Source: JAWKTV01 sp041398905 (lineage in GTDB: Bacteria; Planctomycetota; Planctomycetia; Planctomycetales; Planctomycetaceae). From it: 64,000 nt of DNA. Positions 26,589 through 33,929 of the stretch are shown here, one piece after another. The DNA is taken from assembly GCA_041398905.1 (NCBI GenBank), contig JAWKTV010000008.1, positions 186,001-250,000 on the forward strand, in the 5' to 3' direction. Under the pieces are notes generated by a model, which saw only the letters and a list, made by a program, of their open reading frames with translations, did no database searches and was not told the origin of the DNA. The position numbers were made by a program, and so were the translations under genes. The stretch's first letter is position 1, and every line of letters begins with the position of its first letter.

Positions 26589-27326
26589 ATGACCATTTCA
26601 CGTCGCACCATCCGCTTGCTCGTCTGCGCGCTCGGATTACCCCTCGTGGGGTGCGGCAGCATCCCCTTCCGCGGGACTTCCGATGGTCCGTGGACGACGC
26701 GAGTCGGTCTTGATTCGTCCACGGACCGGAATCGTGCAGCCTCATCGATCCAGCTCGCTGAACAGTTCGCGGCGCGCGGGCAGGACGACCTGGCGATTGA
26801 GCAGTACCTCCGGGCGCGCCAGTTTCAGCCGAGTCTCAAGGGGACCGCCCACCCACTGGCGGTCCTCTACGACCGACAGGGGCGGATCGACAATGCGGAA
26901 CGCGAGTACCAGGCCGCGATCCGCGAATCCCCGAGGGACGCCAACCTGCTTAATGACTACGGCTACTTCCTCTACTCCCAGGGGGACTACCTGGCCGCGG
27001 ACGAGTGGCTTCACCGTGCTTTGAACTATGCCCCCGACCACAAGACGGCACGAGTCAACCTGGCGTTGTCCGCCGCCGAGCAGGAACGCTACGAGGAAGC
27101 GTTGCTGCTCTTTGAACGCGCGGTCGGTCCTGCCGCCGCGCATCACAACGTCGGCGTGGTCCTCGCGCGGCATGGCCGCATGCTGGAGGCCGAGCAGCAT
27201 CTCCTCGCGGCTGTAAAACGCGATCCAAGCTTGGAGCTGACCGGAGAGGTCATGGCCTGGATCGACGCGGACTCCAGTCACTCGCCGGAGTTCGTGCTGA
27301 CAGGCCATGAGACCGAAACGTGGTAG
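26589..27326 (+). CDS. TadD-like TPR lipoprotein
   Basis: A 245-residue lipoprotein: lipobox LPLVGC places the lipidated Cys at residue ~22. The mature part has TPR repeats (AEQFAARGQDDLAIEQYLRA, LAVLYDRQGRIDNAEREYQA, LNDYGYFLYSQGDYLAADEW, VGVVLARHGRMLEAEQHLLA). TadD-type pilotins and assembly factors stabilise the Tad secretin in the outer membrane. It ends 25 bp before the convergent COG0523 gene, closing the first Tad block. Confidence 0.83.
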   Translation: MTISRRTIRLLVCALGLPLVGCGSIPFRGTSDGPWTTRVGLDSSTDRNRAASSIQLAEQFAARGQDDLAIEQYLRARQFQPSLKGTAHPLAVLYDRQGRIDNAEREYQAAIRESPRDANLLNDYGYFLYSQGDYLAADEWLHRALNYAPDHKTARVNLALSAAEQERYEEALLLFERAVGPAAAHHNVGVVLARHGRMLEAEQHLLAAVKRDPSLELTGEVMAWIDADSSHSPEFVLTGHETETW

Positions 27327-27351
27327 CGGATCGGGGCTCTGTTCCGAGCCT

Positions 27352-28588
27352 TCAGGTCAACGATTGAACTTCCGTGTTCGCGGGGTCGGCTTCGTCAGTC
27401 CAGGGCGCGAACGGATCGTTGCCCTGAGTCCAGACCTCGTCACCCTGTTGCCAGACTTCATCATCGAGCAGGCAGGCGTCGAGACTCTGGCGGATCGACA
27501 TGTGGTCGATCTTGCGGCCGATGATCACCAGCTCCTGTCGCCGGTCGCCAGTACGATCATCCCAGATCGACTCGATCTCGCGGACCGTCTCGGGATCATC
27601 GCTGGGCCAATCCTCTGGTGCAGAGTCAGCCCACCATCGTCCCCCCGCATCGAGTCGTACGATGAGACCTGCCTGCGACCAGATGCCCGCCTCGTGAGGT
27701 CGGGTCGCCAGCCAGACATATCCCTTGGATCGCAGAATGTCGCCGGATTCGAGGGCGTTGGTGAAGTAGTCGTAGAGTCGTTGTGTGTTGAACGGTCGCC
27801 TGGCCCGGTAGACGAAGCTGGAGATGCCATACTCGTCGGTCTCGGATATCTCCTGCCCCCGTTCGATACTTAGCCAGTCGTTGTGCCTGGACGCCCAGTC
27901 GGTGGAGAATCTGCCGGTGTCGAGAATCGCCGACAGCGGAATCTCCGCCTCGCAGGCCGGCAGGATCAAGGCATTGGGGTTCAGCTCCCGCAACAGGTGA
28001 TGCACGGTCTGCAACTCGTCGTCGCTGACCAGGTCGATCTTGTTGAGGACGATCACGTTCGCAAATTCGACCTGCTCGACCAGCAGCATCACCAGGTCCC
28101 GATCGTCCTCGGCGTCGACGCCGATTTGCCGATCGCGGAGTTCCTCGATGCTGTTGTAGTCGGCCAGGAACCGCGCCGCGTCCACCACCGTCACCAGCGT
28201 GTCGAGACGGGCCACTTCCCCGAGGCTGACGCCGCTCGCATCCTCGAATGTGAAGGTCTCCGCCACCGGCAGTGGTTCCGAGATGCCGGTCGACTCGATC
28301 AGCAGGTAGTCGAACCGTCCCTCGTTCGCCAGCCGACTGACCTCCAGCAGCAGATCTTCGCAGCGTGCAGCAGATGCAGCCGTTGGACATCTCGATCAGT
28401 TGCTCATCGGCTCGCCGCAGGGCGGCGTCGCCGTCGCGTACCAGCGCGGCATCGATATTGACCTCGCTCATGTCGTTGACGATGACCGCGACTCGACGCC
28501 CTTCGCGGTTTCTCAGGACATGATTGAGCAAGGTGGTCTTGCCGGCACCGAGGAAGCCGGAAAGGACAGTCACGGGAAGTGGATTCAT
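27352..28588 (-). CDS. COG0523 GTPase (zinc metallochaperone type), frameshifted
   Basis: A CobW/ZagA-like G3E GTPase. ATG 28588 gives PVTVLSGFLGAGKTTLLNHV with Walker A at residues 11-21, DMSEVNID, and the metal-binding CICC at residues 71-74. After a one-base shift near 28355 the adjacent frame continues AETFTFEDASGVSLGEVARL, VIVLNKIDLVSDDEL and a C-terminal domain ending at 27352. COG0523 proteins load or deliver Zn2+ to client enzymes and are classic Zur targets. The start overlaps the stop of the upstream unknown gene (ATGA), and the operator at 28994 precedes both. The zinc role is inferred from family and context. Confidence 0.82.
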
Positions 28589-28942
28589 GGTAACTTGGGA
28601 CTCCAAAGAACGGTGTTGAGGGAGGCCTCCCAGGCGAGGGGATGTTGCTCCCATACGCGAGAACGAAGCAAGTTCCAGGCCGTGGACATCTCGTCTGCGG
28701 CGATAAAAGGGTCGAGCCACTGCGCCAGGCAGCGTTCGCGATAGTCGCTTCCGGCGTGACGTCGCACCCAGGTCTCGTAGTCGGCCATCCAGCCCAGCAG
28801 CCAGAGCCGATGCCGCCAGGCAGATCAGCACGAAGACGGGGAGCGCCTGAGTCAGGAACTGCCGGAGCGTGTCGCGTGTTTCCCGCCACATGCTCCGCAA
28901 GCTCGGAGACTGCAGAAACGGACGTCGTGGCGTGAGCAGCAA
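28585..28942 (-). CDS. Unknown membrane-anchored protein coupled to the COG0523 gene, frameshifted
   Basis: About 118 residues once a one-base shift near 28795 is repaired. The N-terminal part contains one membrane helix (FLTQALPVFVLICLAASALA). The C-terminal part, in the other frame, reads MADYETWVRRHAGSDYRERC and LAQWLDPFIAADEMSTAW, then VWEQHPLAW. That pattern (W-x-x-Y-E, R-R-x-G-x-x-Y-R-x-x-C-L-x-x-W-x-x-P) recurs in the unknown protein at 33144, so the two are relatives. Its TGA overlaps the ATG of the COG0523 gene, so the genes are translated together. I do not know the family; a role with the metallochaperone in metal limitation is inferred. Confidence 0.55.
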
Positions 28943-28993
28943 ATTCAGCGACCGGCGGGCCTCACGGGGCGGGACTCAGCCATGGTATACAGT

Positions 28994-29008
28994 TGCACTT
29001 GGTTTGCA
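28994..29008. promoter_or_regulatory. TGCA-N7-TGCA operator in the COG0523/L33 divergent promoter
   Basis: TGCACTTGGTTTGCA lies 52 bp before the minus-strand unknown/COG0523 operon and 85 bp before the L33 start, placed to control both directions. Alternative L33 and COG0523 genes are established Zur targets in other bacteria. Confidence 0.68.
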
Positions 29009-29092
29009 AGTGTGTATCTTCCAGATATTCGAGGCTGGCTTGCCTGGCGAACGTCGCCGCCTCGCTCCCGCAGCTCTACTGGAGAACACCAC

Positions 29093-29353
29093 ATGGCCCG
29101 TGAGTACGTCTGGCTGGTCTGCACCGAAACCGGTGACCGCAACTATCGAACATCCAAGGAGATTCGCGGCACGGAGCGGCTGCGGCTGAAGACGTACTGC
29201 AAGAAGCTACGTCGACATACCTGGCACGAGGAGTCGCGCAGAAGTGAGAGCGGGGCGGCCCGATGTCCGTTACCGGCGTCGTCGCGAGCGACCCGAATCG
29301 TCGGCTCCCGTGTTGAGCACTCCGCTCCTTGCGAGGCGACGCCTGGCAGATAG
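29093..29353 (+). CDS. rpmG: 50S ribosomal protein L33, zinc-ligand-free form
   Basis: ATG 29093 follows GGAG by about 8 bases. The first ~50 residues are L33: MAREYVWLVCTETGDRNYRT, then RLRLKTYCKKLRRHTWHEES. Zinc-binding L33 has two CxxC pairs; here only single Cys remain (VCTET, YCKKL), so this is a C-minus form that needs no zinc. As read, the frame runs on to 29353, but one missing A near 29247 would give HEESRRK and a stop, the normal length. In other bacteria C-minus paralogues replace zinc forms under zinc starvation. The product acts in the large ribosomal subunit. Confidence 0.85.
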   Translation: MAREYVWLVCTETGDRNYRTSKEIRGTERLRLKTYCKKLRRHTWHEESRRSESGAARCPLPASSRATRIVGSRVEHSAPCEATPGR

Positions 29354-29369
29354 GCTCATGTCACTGACA

Positions 29370-29384
29370 TGCAACGACAGTGCA
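29370..29384. promoter_or_regulatory. TGCA-N7-TGCA operator before tadE
   Basis: TGCAACGACAGTGCA ends 9 bases before the tadE ATG and overlaps its presumed ribosome-binding region (AGGTG). It lies between L33 and tadE. If functional it would act as a roadblock or on a promoter upstream. Confidence 0.5.
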
Positions 29385-29393
29385 GGTGCGATC

Positions 29394-30368
29394 ATGCTCC
29401 ACATTCGACGATCTGGCCACCCACTTCGGGCCGCCGCGGGGAGTCACGAGGTACGTCGAGGGCAGGCAATTGTCGAGTTCGCCGTCATCGCGTTTCTGCT
29501 GACGATTCTGCTCGGCGCGATGCTGACCTTCGGCTTCTTGCTGTTCGGGGCGAACGTGCTGCAGCAGGCGGCGGACGTCGGGGCGATGGAACTGGCGCGG
29601 CATCCCGATGCTCCGACTGCGACATTTCAGTCGGCCCTGACCAACAGCGACCTGTACTCAGAGGCTGAACTTGTCGTCCCGGTCGGGACCGACCCGGCGG
29701 ACTTGTCGTTGATCAATCGATTGCTGTTTCCGCTGTATATCTACGATCCCGATCTCGACATGGTGCGGTATCCCGGAACCGTGGTCACGAACGGGGACGA
29801 CGACATGACCGTCGTCATTCCGATCATCGGCCCTGGTAATCGAGACGCGACGACCGCTCCCGGCTCCATTGCCACGACGGGAGCGGACACCATCAGCGAA
29901 TGGCGGCGAGTGGTGGAGGAGGTGGTCCCGACAGGGGAATCGGCCGGTCCGTATTCCATGACGGCGACGCCGGCGGAACTGGGTGGCCTGGCGCAGCCCG
30001 GTATGGTCGCGCTGCGGATCAACTACCCCTTTCAGTCCGCTGCACTTGTCGCGTACGTCCACACCGATCAGGTCGGCGATGTGCTCGCTCCGCCGGACAC
30101 GATCGGGCAGGACGATGTACGAAGTGTTCCGATCGGAGCCGACGACGGAGCCGTCAACGGCGCGGCTGCCGCGACGTTTCCCGACGGTCAAACTCTCGCC
30201 GCAGCGGGCTACACCCTGGTGAACCCGGCTGCGAATCCGAGCTTCGGTGCGTCGGCCCACCGGGGAACATATGGCTTTGGTGAAGTCCAAGCTTTCCTGA
30301 CCACCGTGCGACCGTACCGTAAGGTGCTCTCCGCTCAAGGGATTTATCGGCGGGAGGTGTTCGAGTGA
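29394..30368 (+). CDS. TadE-like pseudopilin
   Basis: A 324-residue protein. ATG 29394 is preferred to an open-frame start at 29244 because it gives the standard TadE leader: a basic N-terminus then RRGQAIVEFAVIAFLLTILL, with cleavage expected before the Ala/Val-Glu-Phe segment. The rest is an extracytoplasmic Asp/Thr-rich domain, ending FGEVQAFLTTVRPYRKVL. TadE/TadF are minor pseudopilins of the Tad apparatus. The stop overlaps the tadG start (GTGA). It is longer than typical TadE (~150-200 aa). Confidence 0.75.
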   Translation: MLHIRRSGHPLRAAAGSHEVRRGQAIVEFAVIAFLLTILLGAMLTFGFLLFGANVLQQAADVGAMELARHPDAPTATFQSALTNSDLYSEAELVVPVGTDPADLSLINRLLFPLYIYDPDLDMVRYPGTVVTNGDDDMTVVIPIIGPGNRDATTAPGSIATTGADTISEWRRVVEEVVPTGESAGPYSMTATPAELGGLAQPGMVALRINYPFQSAALVAYVHTDQVGDVLAPPDTIGQDDVRSVPIGADDGAVNGAAAATFPDGQTLAAAGYTLVNPAANPSFGASAHRGTYGFGEVQAFLTTVRPYRKVLSAQGIYRREVFE

Positions 30369-31636
30369 TCCGGCGTCGTCAGGACCGACAGAGATCAAGA
30401 GGGCTCCTTGTCGATCGCCGGTTCTGGCGAACGGGCTCGGTGATGCCTTTGTTTGCTGTGCTGTTGTTCGCCTTGCTGCCGCTGATGGCGCTGGTGATTC
30501 ACGCCGGGTTCGTGACCCTCACACGTCGGCAGATGCAGACGGCGGTCCATACGGCCGCGATCGAAGGGCTGCGGTTTCGGGACGATGCCAGTCTGTCGGA
30601 ACCCGAACGTCGCGGGCAGGTCCGCGACCTCGTCGCTGCCGTCTTCGATGACAATCTTAACTCCGATGGCACAGACGCAATGCAGTTCGGCGCCGGGCCG
30701 ACTCTTGACATCAATAGCGGGGTGGAACTGGGCGACAGCGATTTCCGGGCACTCACGACCGTGAGCGTCCCGAGCGAGCGTGCTTTCAAGCCGGAACTCC
30801 AGCTCAATGAAACTGATCAAGTGCATGGAGACATGGTGCGTGGGAGTTCCGTGTTTGACCCGATTGATCCCGACCACGATTCGCATGAGGAGTCCCCAGA
30901 CTATAGTCGGGAGGACTTCGAGTCGCAGCCGGGAGGCGACGCGTTCCTGGTTCGATTGAGACGAACCCGTTCGCCCGATGGGACGGCACCGCCAATGGAC
31001 GCTGTGCCTGGAGTCAGCAGCACCGGTCCGACAGTCCCTGTACTATTCGGCCGCGGACCGTATGGAGGGACCGAGTTTCTGAACCGCCGCGAGCGGGGGA
31101 CGATCGTGCGGGCGACGGCGATCGCGCAGGCTCGACCCGTCATCACGGTAGAGGTCCCCGCTCCAAGTGACGGTCTCGACGAAGGGTTGGCGCTCTTCGA
31201 CATTCAGCGGTCGTCGTGGGACTCACTCACTTCTACCAGCGTCACTTTCGCGACGAATGGTGCGTTCGACAGTGGTGTCTCCGGCCGTCTCATCGTCCGC
31301 CAGGTGTTGACACTGGGAGAGGAAACGGACGCCCTGGGTAGCACTCGAGCGGACGGCGAACTTGAACTGGACGCGGATCGAATCGTCCCGATCGTCGATT
31401 CGATCAACGGAACCGATCGTGTCATCGCCTTTGGTCTGATTCGGCTGACCGGGAGCGGAGGTTCCTACACGCTTTCGCGGCTGCCGGAAGCGGTCGTTCC
31501 GCGCAATGCGTCCGCCCAGTTCCTGATTCCCGTCTCTGTCTCCGGGGCAGACTTCGAGGATGTCTGGGCGGCGTTCCAGGCGGTCTCTGGCTTCGGAGTT
31601 GCTCTCGCCCCTGGGCTGGTTCGCGCGATTGAGTGA
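30365..31636 (+). CDS. TadG-like pilus assembly protein
   Basis: A 423-residue protein with a basic N-terminus and one membrane segment, SVMPLFAVLLFALLPLMALV, followed by DxH-like ALVIHAGFVTLTRRQMQTAV, the TadG/TadE N-terminal signature (putative Flp pilus-assembly N-domain). The large C-terminal part is periplasmic, Asp/Ser/Thr/Val-rich and beta-like. No clear VWA metal site is seen. GTG start overlaps the tadE stop. It completes the minor-pilin pair of the second Tad block. Confidence 0.75.
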   Translation: MIRRRQDRQRSRGLLVDRRFWRTGSVMPLFAVLLFALLPLMALVIHAGFVTLTRRQMQTAVHTAAIEGLRFRDDASLSEPERRGQVRDLVAAVFDDNLNSDGTDAMQFGAGPTLDINSGVELGDSDFRALTTVSVPSERAFKPELQLNETDQVHGDMVRGSSVFDPIDPDHDSHEESPDYSREDFESQPGGDAFLVRLRRTRSPDGTAPPMDAVPGVSSTGPTVPVLFGRGPYGGTEFLNRRERGTIVRATAIAQARPVITVEVPAPSDGLDEGLALFDIQRSSWDSLTSTSVTFATNGAFDSGVSGRLIVRQVLTLGEETDALGSTRADGELELDADRIVPIVDSINGTDRVIAFGLIRLTGSGGSYTLSRLPEAVVPRNASAQFLIPVSVSGADFEDVWAAFQAVSGFGVALAPGLVRAIE

Positions 31637-31696
31637 CGACGCTGTACGCCTTGTCCACGGCTACGAATCGGCCGCCGGGCGGCTGGGATGCTGCTT

Positions 31697-31711
31697 TGCA
31701 TTACTGTTGCA
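31697..31711. promoter_or_regulatory. TGCA-N7-TGCA operator before the His-rich protein
   Basis: TGCATTACTGTTGCA lies 253 bp before the ATG at 31964 in a 327-bp intergenic gap. The gap shows no other feature I can support. Confidence 0.6.
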
Positions 31712-31963
31712 TTTATGTCATTGAGGTGATCTCGCCTATCGCGCGTTACGGAAGCGTGCCTGCGACGGTCATCAGCTCCGCGCCGATGCAGTCAATGGCG
31801 TTGCGCACTGTTGCCGAGTTCCGGCATTCCGGCGCAGGGTGGGGATCGAGAGGGTTGCCGGCAGATGTTGTTCCTGCAACGATGATGCACGTGTCGCTGG
31901 GCCCGGTTCCCGCTGTGGTTGCCGGCATCGACAGGAGAAACCATTCGAACGGGGGAGACGGCC

Positions 31964-32458
31964 ATGCGTTGGTACGGACTGTCATGTATTGCGATCGTTG
32001 TTGTCGCGCTGTCGCAATCGTTGGTGGGGGACAACAAGCCCGTCGCTGAGAAGTCGCACGAGGAACACGCAGCGGCTCAGGCGGATCACAAGGCTGCCCA
32101 TGCCGATCACGGTGAGTGGGAGTTGACAATTCGCACGATGCGGGCCGAGCACCTGGAGGCACTGGCGGTGCTGAAGCGGCTGGAAGCTGAGATCCTGGAA
32201 CACGATGCGGAACTCGAACTGCAGCTTGTCCACGTGCTGCGACATGAACAGGAGATGCGCGCCCATGCTGATGAGATCGCCGCGCACGAAGCCAGCGGCG
32301 AGGGTCAAGAACATGACGAGCTTGAGCGTGAGCATCACGCCTTGGAGCGGGCGCACAAGGAACTCGGGGAAGCACTCAACAAGTCGATGGAGCACCACCA
32401 GCAGTACATCCGCGAGATTCGCGAACTTGGCGAGAAGCACCGGCACGATCACGACTGA
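31964..32458 (+). CDS. Secreted His/Glu-rich coiled-coil protein, putative metal binder
   Basis: A 164-residue protein I do not recognise. ATG 31964 (GGGAG upstream) gives a signal peptide (MRWYGLSCIAIVVVALSQS). The mature protein is rich in His and Glu: KSHEEHAAAQADHKAAHADH near the N-terminus, a long helical coiled coil (LEHDAELELQLVHVLRHEQE) and KHRHDHD at the C-terminus. Composition suggests a periplasmic zinc (or Cu/Ni/Co) buffer or scavenger. An exact operator upstream supports control by the Fur-family regulator. Function is inferred from composition and context only. Confidence 0.68.
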   Translation: MRWYGLSCIAIVVVALSQSLVGDNKPVAEKSHEEHAAAQADHKAAHADHGEWELTIRTMRAEHLEALAVLKRLEAEILEHDAELELQLVHVLRHEQEMRAHADEIAAHEASGEGQEHDELEREHHALERAHKELGEALNKSMEHHQQYIREIRELGEKHRHDHD

Positions 32459-32582
32459 TTCTGATCGTTGCCGTGTCGTCTCCAGGCGCTGGATCGCAAC
32501 GAGTCGCCGCGCTGAGCCTGGTGCGCTCCGCAAAAGTTGATGCAGAGGGGGCGTAAAGGCGGCGCGCTCACTCGCGGCTTCG

Positions 32583-32612
32583 GGGACCGTTGCTCGTGCG
32601 AGCAGCGGTCCC
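32583..32612 (+). terminator. Hairpin downstream of the His-rich gene
   Basis: GGGACCG-T-TGCTCG pairs with CGAGCA-G-CGGTCCC, giving a ~13-bp stem and a tight loop, 125 bp beyond the stop at 32458. Only GTTTA follows, so the T-tract is weak. It may terminate the plus-strand transcript or the small minus-strand gene at 32753. Confidence 0.45.
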
Positions 32613-32752
32613 GCTGTTTAGCCGTCCACGATGATGCGCCGAAGGCGGTCGAGACTGCTTGAACATCACGGGACCGTGCCCGCTGGTCCGAGATAGAAGC
32701 TTCCAGGACGGACCTTGAGGCTTCGCGGCGAACGTAGAGCGTGTCGCGGGTA

Positions 32753-32971
32753 TCAGCCGAGCACCCAGCGATTCCTCAGGCTGGTCAATCCGTTCCATGC
32801 CGCCGGGGCGATCAGCAGCAGCGGGGTGAGGCCCAGCAGCAGCGTTCCCGAAGCCAGGGCCGCAAGCAGCGTGCGGCTGACGAGCGGGATCGGGCGCGGA
32901 TGACCCGAGACCAGCCAGTGTACCGCGCGATGCCGCGTGGACTCCGCTGAAGCTGAGTAGGCGAAGTTCAT
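32753..32971 (-). CDS. Possible small membrane protein
   Basis: A 72-residue frame (MNFAYSASAESTRHRAVHWL…) with one convincing hydrophobic segment near residues 38-57 (ALASGTLLLGLTPLLLIAPA) and a short charged tail. There is no good ribosome-binding site and the family is unknown. It is the only protein-like frame in the 32.5-33.1 kb gap, which otherwise holds nothing I can support. Confidence 0.3.
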   Translation of the reverse strand: MNFAYSASAESTRHRAVHWLVSGHPRPIPLVSRTLLAALASGTLLLGLTPLLLIAPAAWNGLTSLRNRWVLG

Positions 32972-33120
32972 GTGAGTGCTCAAGTTGCGGAATGCCACGG
33001 GGTGCGGCCCCGGCGGATGCACTTGATGCGATCGCCTTCGGCTCCCTCGCCTCTGTGAGCGTAGCTCGGGAATCGGAGCCGAGCGTTGAATTCTCTCTAG
33101 AACTTGACGGCGACTGCAGA

Positions 33121-33135
33121 CGCACATAGTATGCA
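33121..33135. promoter_or_regulatory. Near-match operator before the 33144 gene
   Basis: CGCACATAGTATGCA matches CGCA-N7-TGCA, one base off the consensus, and ends 9 bases before the GTG at 33144. Weak alone, but this gene is related to the unknown gene of the COG0523 operon, which has an exact site. Confidence 0.35.
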
Positions 33136-33143
33136 CGAGCGAC

Positions 33144-33929
33144 GTGTGTGCCAGATGGGGATTCGCCGTGCGACGGTTCTCGCTCAAGTCATCGACCGGC
33201 GCCCAGCGATCGGATCGGTCTGTGCTCGCGGGGATCTCCCCGACGTTCGGACGGCGGGGCGCAAGTCGCGGGCTGCCGGAGGAGCAGCTTCCGTCTCGGC
33301 CCGACGGTACCGCGCTCGCGCAGTGCCGACCGCTCGCGATTCCGACGACGGTGGTTTCCGAGGCGACGCGTCTGTTCGATCTGCAAATGTGGTGTTTCGG
33401 GCAGGATGTCTCACAGTTGCCGGGGAATGGCCTCCTGCGAGCTGGCTTCCACCGCTGGCCGCCTCCCGCGGTTCTCTCGGAATCGGCGAGCCTGTACCAG
33501 AGATCCATCAGTCAAGCCTGTCGGCTGACCCTTTGGAGTTTCGGTTGCCTTTGGGAACATCTGGGCCAGGGGGGTGTCTTCCTGGAACGATCGTTTCGTG
33601 TCCGCGAGATCAAGGGCGAACTCCTCGTGCGTGCCTGGACGGCCGCGGATCTGCGGTTCGGGTCGCGTTCCGATCCGCAACCGATCGCGGCGCAGCCGAT
33701 GGTGCTGGAGTTTCTGCGGTGGCTGACCGTCTACGAGCGCGAATTGTCGCGGCGAATGGGCGACGGGTATCGGCAGGACTGTCTCCGCCGCTGGGGCCGT
33801 CCGGGCACTCCGGATCGCCCGATGTCAGATTCGTGGCAGTCGGTGGTCGTTCGGCTGGAGGAAGCATGGTCCCCGCCAAACGCCGATGACACTCAAGCCG
33901 GCGGCGCGACGGCTGGTGACCGGCAATGA
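33144..33929 (+). CDS. Unknown protein related to the 28585-28942 product
   Basis: A ~261-residue protein, GTG start at 33144 (a later GTG at 33168 is possible). It is Trp/Leu/Arg-rich, with VSEATRLFDLQMWCFGQDVS near residue 85, RLTLWSFGCLWEHLGQGGVF near 135, and a C-terminal segment FLRWLTVYERELSRRMGDGY, RQDCLRRWGRP, then SWQSVVVRLEEAW. That last segment shares the W-x-x-Y-E, R-x-G-x-x-Y-R-x-x-C-L-x-x-W-x-x-P pattern with the protein at 28585. No membrane helix or known domain is recognised. It overlaps the prepilin-peptidase-like gene by 4 bp, so it is translated with it and may be a Tad accessory. Confidence 0.55.
   Translation: MCARWGFAVRRFSLKSSTGAQRSDRSVLAGISPTFGRRGASRGLPEEQLPSRPDGTALAQCRPLAIPTTVVSEATRLFDLQMWCFGQDVSQLPGNGLLRAGFHRWPPPAVLSESASLYQRSISQACRLTLWSFGCLWEHLGQGGVFLERSFRVREIKGELLVRAWTAADLRFGSRSDPQPIAAQPMVLEFLRWLTVYERELSRRMGDGYRQDCLRRWGRPGTPDRPMSDSWQSVVVRLEEAWSPPNADDTQAGGATAGDRQ

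Noticed and set aside
32568..33125. Long minus-strand frame over the 32.5-33.1 kb gap
   Set aside because: Composition is Arg/Ser/Pro-rich without motifs or a ribosome-binding site; only the short hydrophobic frame at 32753-32971 looked protein-like.
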